Shown here: positions 60,526-64,000 of the stretch, in pieces | Position numbering within the stretch: position 1 is the first letter of the stretch | How the letters are laid out: the number at the start of each line of letters is the position of its first letter | Source of the DNA: an uncultured bacterium | GTDB taxonomy: Bacteria; Verrucomicrobiota; Kiritimatiellia; CAIKKV01; CAIJXV01 | Reading direction: 5' to 3' | Length of the DNA: 64,000 bases | Assembly (NCBI GenBank): GCA_903824675.1 | Contig: CAIJXV010000086.1 | Span: forward strand, 46,700-110,699 | Notes under the pieces: generated by a model | What the model saw: the letters and a program-made list of their open reading frames with translations, nothing else | Databases searched by the model: none | What the model was told of the DNA's origin: nothing | Translations under genes and position numbers: made by a program

Positions 60526-62736
60526 TTATCGATCCCAGGCGATAACCCCGGCAGTCAACGAAAAGATATACCAACGATGGCGATCAGGATTATAAACTGC
60601 CAGATCAAAAGTTCCATCCCCATCAAAATCACCGGTTACAGGAACCGCACCCTGCCATCCCCATTGGAGCCCCCAGGCTAAAACGCCGCCCGTTAGGGAT
60701 TGGATGTACCAACGTCCCGTTTGGTCGTTAAATACCGCCAAATCCCAACAATCATCCCCATCATAATCACCCGGCACCACCCGTGCCTCCGGCCACCCCC
60801 ATTGCTTGTCCCAAGCAAGAACCGGTCCGACCAAGGAACGAACATACCAGGATCCTGACGTGGAATCGAAGACCGCCAAATCGTAAACCCCATCGCCATC
60901 GTAATCGCCGGGAACCGGTGTCGCCCCTGCCCCGCCCCATTGGATACCCCATCCAATGACCGGACCGACGGCTGACAATAAATACCACCGGCCATCGGCC
61001 ACACCAAACACCCCGTAATCATAAACCCCATCCCGATCATAATCGCCGGGGACGGGAATGGCGCCGGAATAGCCCCAATTCTTTTTCCATGCAATTAAAG
61101 ATCCCCTCAGCGAACGGACATACCAGTCTCCGGACGCCCGATCATAAACGGACCAATCGTTGATTCCTTTCCCCTCGTAGTCGCCGTAAATCGGGGATGC
61201 ATTACTCCAGCCCCAGTTGACATCATGGAATAGATTCGATCTGGCAAGTGATTGGGCAGACCAAATGCCATTCGTATAAACCGTCAAATCACTTTGCCAA
61301 TCGCCATTGAAATCCCAAGGTTTGGATAAGGAATGAAGGGGCAAACTGGAGACCCAAACCGAACAGGTCCCAACCAGACCGGGATAGGTCATGGACACGG
61401 ACCAAAGCCCGGTCGTATAATCAATCCCCCCTTGAATGGCGACCGGCACGATTCCCTGAAACAGATACCCTCCTTTCAACCGTCCATCCCCAAGATCATG
61501 AAAGGTTCCGGACAAAAGGTTGCTCGGTGATTGATAGACCCAGCCCCTGACGGTCCCGGGACAAAGGGGCAATCCTCGCGCCTTTCCTGAAAAGGAAAGT
61601 AAAGGATCGGCATCAGTTCCCTGGATCGTTTGAGGTGAATTAACGATTTTTCGGGGCGGGCCATTGGAATAGCAATAACTAGCAGTGATATCGAGATTTT
61701 CATCCGCTCCGGGCATCACGACGTCAGCGAACCAACCGCCGGTCGGATAGGTAATGCCGCCCTCCACGGACAATGAAATCCGTGAGGCGAACAAAAGATT
61801 ACCCGACAACATTCCATTCGTTGAATCATCGACAAAACCTAACAAACGACCGGTTTCATGGGACCGCAAAAATAGGCTTACACTGCCAGGGATCGGATGG
61901 GAATGTAATAGTTCACCTCCCATTCGCAAAAGCGGAGCCGCAGGGGGAACGGGTGCAGTCCCCAGGAACTCATTCAAGGAGACCAACGAAGGGTTATCGG
62001 CAGCCGCATACACGGCGTCGATCCTGAAATCCTCGATGAGTCCCGGAGTAGGGATATCGATAATCCATGCGCCGTTATGAGGATTAATCCTCCCCGATGA
62101 AAATTCGGGAAGATTCGAATTTAAAAAGGTAGCCCCCACTAATTCCCCCGCCCCCGTACCGCAAAAAAGCCCCATTACCGTGTCATCCGATTTCCGTCTC
62201 AAAATCAAACGCAGGGTTTCAGGCTGTAGGGTCGCAAGGGACAACCCACCGCCCATTTTAATCAGGGGGTTGGTTGACGTTGCGGATTCCACGCCGGCAA
62301 CTTGATGAAATTCCAAGGGAGAGGGTATCCCTGATTGATAGGATGCACTGATATTAAACGATCCGACCATCCCGACGGGAGTCCAATCAACCGACCAACG
62401 ACCGGTCGCATAATCCACAAAACCGGTCCCGCCCTGGACATCAGCAGCCCCCAACCCCAACCCGGCCAACACTCCTGCGCCTTGATCGAGCAATAGCGCC
62501 CGCAAATCCCCACTTCCTTCGAATTGAAGAAGAATCGACACTGACCCCGTAATTGCAGGGGTATTAGATAGGATACCTTCGATGTGACACAAAGGAACAG
62601 CCGGAGTTCCCTCCACCGATCCCTGAAATTCTTGAGGGACATAGAAGAACGGGTTGGCATGAACGGCAGATATCCAAAACAGGCCCATCAGGGTCTTCGC
62701 CCAAACCCCGGACAACCGATAAAGGATTCGCTTCAT
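60526..62736 (-). CDS. Large secreted repeat protein: four ~105-residue domains plus six FG-GAP-like repeats
   Basis: A 736-residue exported protein with a signal peptide (LMGLFWISAVHA). Residues ~45-470 comprise four diverged tandem units of about 105 residues sharing a core like GGIxYxTGxWSVdxxxPG (VDYATGRWSVDW, INPHNGAWIIDI, ITYPTGGWFADV, IDYTTGLWSVSM). I do not recognise this unit. Residues ~470-736 have six 46-residue repeats of the type GDYDGDGVYDLAVFDSTSGSW YVRSLxGPVLAW with Ca-binding-like DxDGDGxxD, resembling FG-GAP/VCBS blades. Such repeats would build a beta-propeller-like surface. ATG 62736 is preferred to 62742. Probably surface or extracellular. Confidence 0.8.
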   Translation of the reverse strand: MKRILYRLSGVWAKTLMGLFWISAVHANPFFYVPQEFQGSVEGTPAVPLCHIEGILSNTPAITGSVSILLQFEGSGDLRALLLDQGAGVLAGLGLGAADVQGGTGFVDYATGRWSVDWTPVGMVGSFNISASYQSGIPSPLEFHQVAGVESATSTNPLIKMGGGLSLATLQPETLRLILRRKSDDTVMGLFCGTGAGELVGATFLNSNLPEFSSGRINPHNGAWIIDIPTPGLIEDFRIDAVYAAADNPSLVSLNEFLGTAPVPPAAPLLRMGGELLHSHPIPGSVSLFLRSHETGRLLGFVDDSTNGMLSGNLLFASRISLSVEGGITYPTGGWFADVVMPGADENLDITASYCYSNGPPRKIVNSPQTIQGTDADPLLSFSGKARGLPLCPGTVRGWVYQSPSNLLSGTFHDLGDGRLKGGYLFQGIVPVAIQGGIDYTTGLWSVSMTYPGLVGTCSVWVSSLPLHSLSKPWDFNGDWQSDLTVYTNGIWSAQSLARSNLFHDVNWGWSNASPIYGDYEGKGINDWSVYDRASGDWYVRSLRGSLIAWKKNWGYSGAIPVPGDYDRDGVYDYGVFGVADGRWYLLSAVGPVIGWGIQWGGAGATPVPGDYDGDGVYDLAVFDSTSGSWYVRSLVGPVLAWDKQWGWPEARVVPGDYDGDDCWDLAVFNDQTGRWYIQSLTGGVLAWGLQWGWQGAVPVTGDFDGDGTFDLAVYNPDRHRWYIFSLTAGVIAWDR

Positions 62737-62806
62737 GAGCAATACCGGTTATTTCTTTCTTTTGTCCTATACCTCAACCCAGACGTCCCCCCGGAATGGG
62801 TGTCCT

Positions 62807-64000
62807 TCATTCCAGCTGTCGAACACAACGAAAACCCGTGAAGGCATTTTTCACCCACGGCGAATACTGATTCCGATACGCACACCGAACATGCGCGGCA
62901 TCATCGAACCAACTGCCCCCACGAACCATGCGCGTCCATCCGGAATCAGGTCCCAGGGGATTGGGCACCGGTGGGCCGGGAGCGGGATAGGCTCCAGAAT
63001 AATCCCAACACCATTCGGCGACATTCCCTGACATATGATACAGCCCGTAATAGTTGCCCGAAAAAGAAGGGACAGGGGCTGTATAGGGGAGAATTTGGTC
63101 GTTATAAGCGGAATTGAACCCCGGGCTGCCGTTTACATCGTAAAAATAAAAAGGGCTAGGCGAAGAATTGGTGGTGAACAAAGAGTAATAATTGGCATTG
63201 GTCTGGGTGATGGTATTCGCCCAAGGGAAGCGATGTGCGAAAGGATTCTTGGACGCATTTTCCCATTCCGCCTCCGTCGGCAATCGATACCCATTAGCCG
63301 CCCATAAGACCGCATTGGTAGACAAATAGAGCAGGCCCGTCCGGTAAATGGTCGTTCGGTTTGTATCGGTGTAGTAACAGGGTTGAAATCCCATTTTTTC
63401 GCTCCGGGCATTACACCATTTAACCGCATCGAACCAGGATACATTTTGAACCGGATGAGCCGCCGACTTTCCGGATCCGGGGCCATCAAATGCATACCCG
63501 TGCTGGATCGCCCATAGGCGAACTTCATTCCATAGTGCGAACGAAATCTCATATCGATCCATGAAATAATCATCGAGCTGAACAAAATGCACCGGGAGTT
63601 CATTGGTGGGTATCGATGGTGACGAAACCGATACCGTCTGCCATTCTCCCATTTGGAAGGTAGTTGAAGGCAGATAACTTACGGGAGACTCGACTCCCTG
63701 AACATTTCCCAGCGGCTCGACCGATAAGGCGGGTATCGAGGCGGCACCCCAGCCCCATTGGTTTTTCCACGCAATAACAGTCCCCGCAATATTTCGGATA
63801 TACCAATAGCCGCCGGTCGTATCGAAAACCGCCAGATCCGATTTGCCGTCCCCATCATAATCTCCCGGCACGGGCTTGGCGCTACTCCAGCCCCATTGCT
63901 GTTTCCAAGCGATGACGGATCCTGTCAGGCTCAAAATGTACCAATAGCCGCCGGTCGTATCGAAAACCGCCAGATCCGATTTGCCGTCCCCATCATAATC
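62807..64000 (-). CDS. FG-GAP repeats fused to a formylglycine-generating-enzyme-like domain (5' end outside window)
   Basis: The frame is open to the window edge; 397 residues are visible. The N-terminal visible part has two 46-residue FG-GAP-like repeats (GDYDGDGKSDLAVFDTTGGYWYI), clearly continuing upstream. From about residue 100 of the visible part a SUMF1/FGE-sulfatase domain follows: FQMGEWQTVSVSS, YFMDRYEISFALWNEV, VQNVSWFDAVKWCNARSEKMGFQ, YRLPTEAEWENAS, LYHMSGNVAEWCWD, RMVRGGSWFDDAAHVRCAYRN, GFRCVR. True FGE converts sulfatase Cys to formylglycine, but the broader family includes non-catalytic extracellular proteins and the usual second active-site Cys pair is not obvious. Probably surface-associated. 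Confidence 0.82.
   Translation of the reverse strand, partial: DYDGDGKSDLAVFDTTGGYWYILSLTGSVIAWKQQWGWSSAKPVPGDYDGDGKSDLAVFDTTGGYWYIRNIAGTVIAWKNQWGWGAASIPALSVEPLGNVQGVESPVSYLPSTTFQMGEWQTVSVSSPSIPTNELPVHFVQLDDYFMDRYEISFALWNEVRLWAIQHGYAFDGPGSGKSAAHPVQNVSWFDAVKWCNARSEKMGFQPCYYTDTNRTTIYRTGLLYLSTNAVLWAANGYRLPTEAEWENASKNPFAHRFPWANTITQTNANYYSLFTTNSSPSPFYFYDVNGSPGFNSAYNDQILPYTAPVPSFSGNYYGLYHMSGNVAEWCWDYSGAYPAPGPPVPNPLGPDSGWTRMVRGGSWFDDAAHVRCAYRNQYSPWVKNAFTGFRCVRQLE
63801..64000. repeat. Two identical 62-base direct repeats, 138 bases apart
   Basis: Bases 63801-63862 and 63939-64000 are identical. The offset is exactly 46 codons, the period of the FG-GAP-like repeat in the encoded protein. The identity at DNA level, including silent positions, means recent duplication or gene conversion inside the gene, and the copy at the window edge suggests more units beyond it. 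Confidence 0.9.

Noticed and set aside
60700..61250. CRISPR-like regular spacing
   Set aside because: The periodicity is the coding pattern of 46-residue protein repeats, with diverged units and no spacers.

Overview
The window reads as a chromosomal segment of a Gram-negative bacterium, most likely from the Kiritimatiellota/Verrucomicrobiota (PVC) side of the tree. The sequence shows genes for Kdo and lipid A synthesis and LPS export (lpxA, fabZ, kdsA, kdsB, lptA, lptB, lptC, a heptose kinase), a secretin operon, a fused SecDF, secreted proteins with 46-residue FG-GAP-like repeats ending in GxVxAWxxQWGW, and carbohydrate genes (GH78 rhamnosidase end, heparinase II/III, arabinose operon, SUMF1-like protein). 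The phylum is an inference from this gene style; no rRNA is present.

Region 1 (1-9.65 kb) is accessory DNA, almost all on the minus strand. It holds the 3' end of a GH78 gene, two toxin-first PIN toxin-antitoxin pairs, a putative mobile element (zinc-finger protein, AAA-type ATPase with a degenerate TOPRIM domain, two overlapping tyrosine recombinases) and two orphan RHS tips. One tip carries a phospholipase A2-like toxin followed by a lipoprotein. The other carries a hydrophobic tip followed by a two-helix membrane protein. A degenerate RHS-related repeat occurs twice, each time just beyond a PIN toxin-antitoxin pair.

Region 2 (9.65-28.9 kb) is one long minus-strand gene train. In transcription order: SRP RNA, dnaX, ybaB, recR, yggS, an AsmA-like membrane protein, heptose kinase, kdsB, kdsA, lptC, lptA, lptB, hpf, hprK, ptsH, ptsI, metK, fabZ, lpxA, gspD, gspE, gspF. 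Many neighbours overlap by 4 bases. The lptB-hpf-hprK-ptsH-ptsI part resembles the proteobacterial rpoN cluster but lacks rpoN and ptsN. A IIA-Ntr-like domain fused to a zinc ribbon is found at 57.3 kb.

Region 3 (29-35.2 kb, plus strand) has an AlkD-like glycosylase and an arabinose-type operon (isomerase, ribulokinase, ribulose-5-phosphate epimerase) extended by an overlapping DegT-family aminotransferase. Region 4 (35.4-43.1 kb, minus) is aroC, tgt, yajC, secDF, recJ, nif3. Region 5 (43.2-60.1 kb) mixes three tRNA genes (Phe, Val, Lys), hisI, hisF, hisH, a large purL, a lipoprotein MsrB-MsrA fusion, a polysaccharide lyase-like protein, the zinc ribbon-IIA fusion, a PD-(D/E)XK nuclease and an L,D-transpeptidase. 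Region 6 (60.2-64 kb, minus) has a MITE-like inverted repeat and two large secreted repeat proteins, the last running off the window.

Good sigma70-type promoters are visible before tRNA-Phe, tRNA-Lys, the secreted barrel-like protein and the PUR-domain gene. I see no CRISPR array, rRNA operon or complete insertion sequence.
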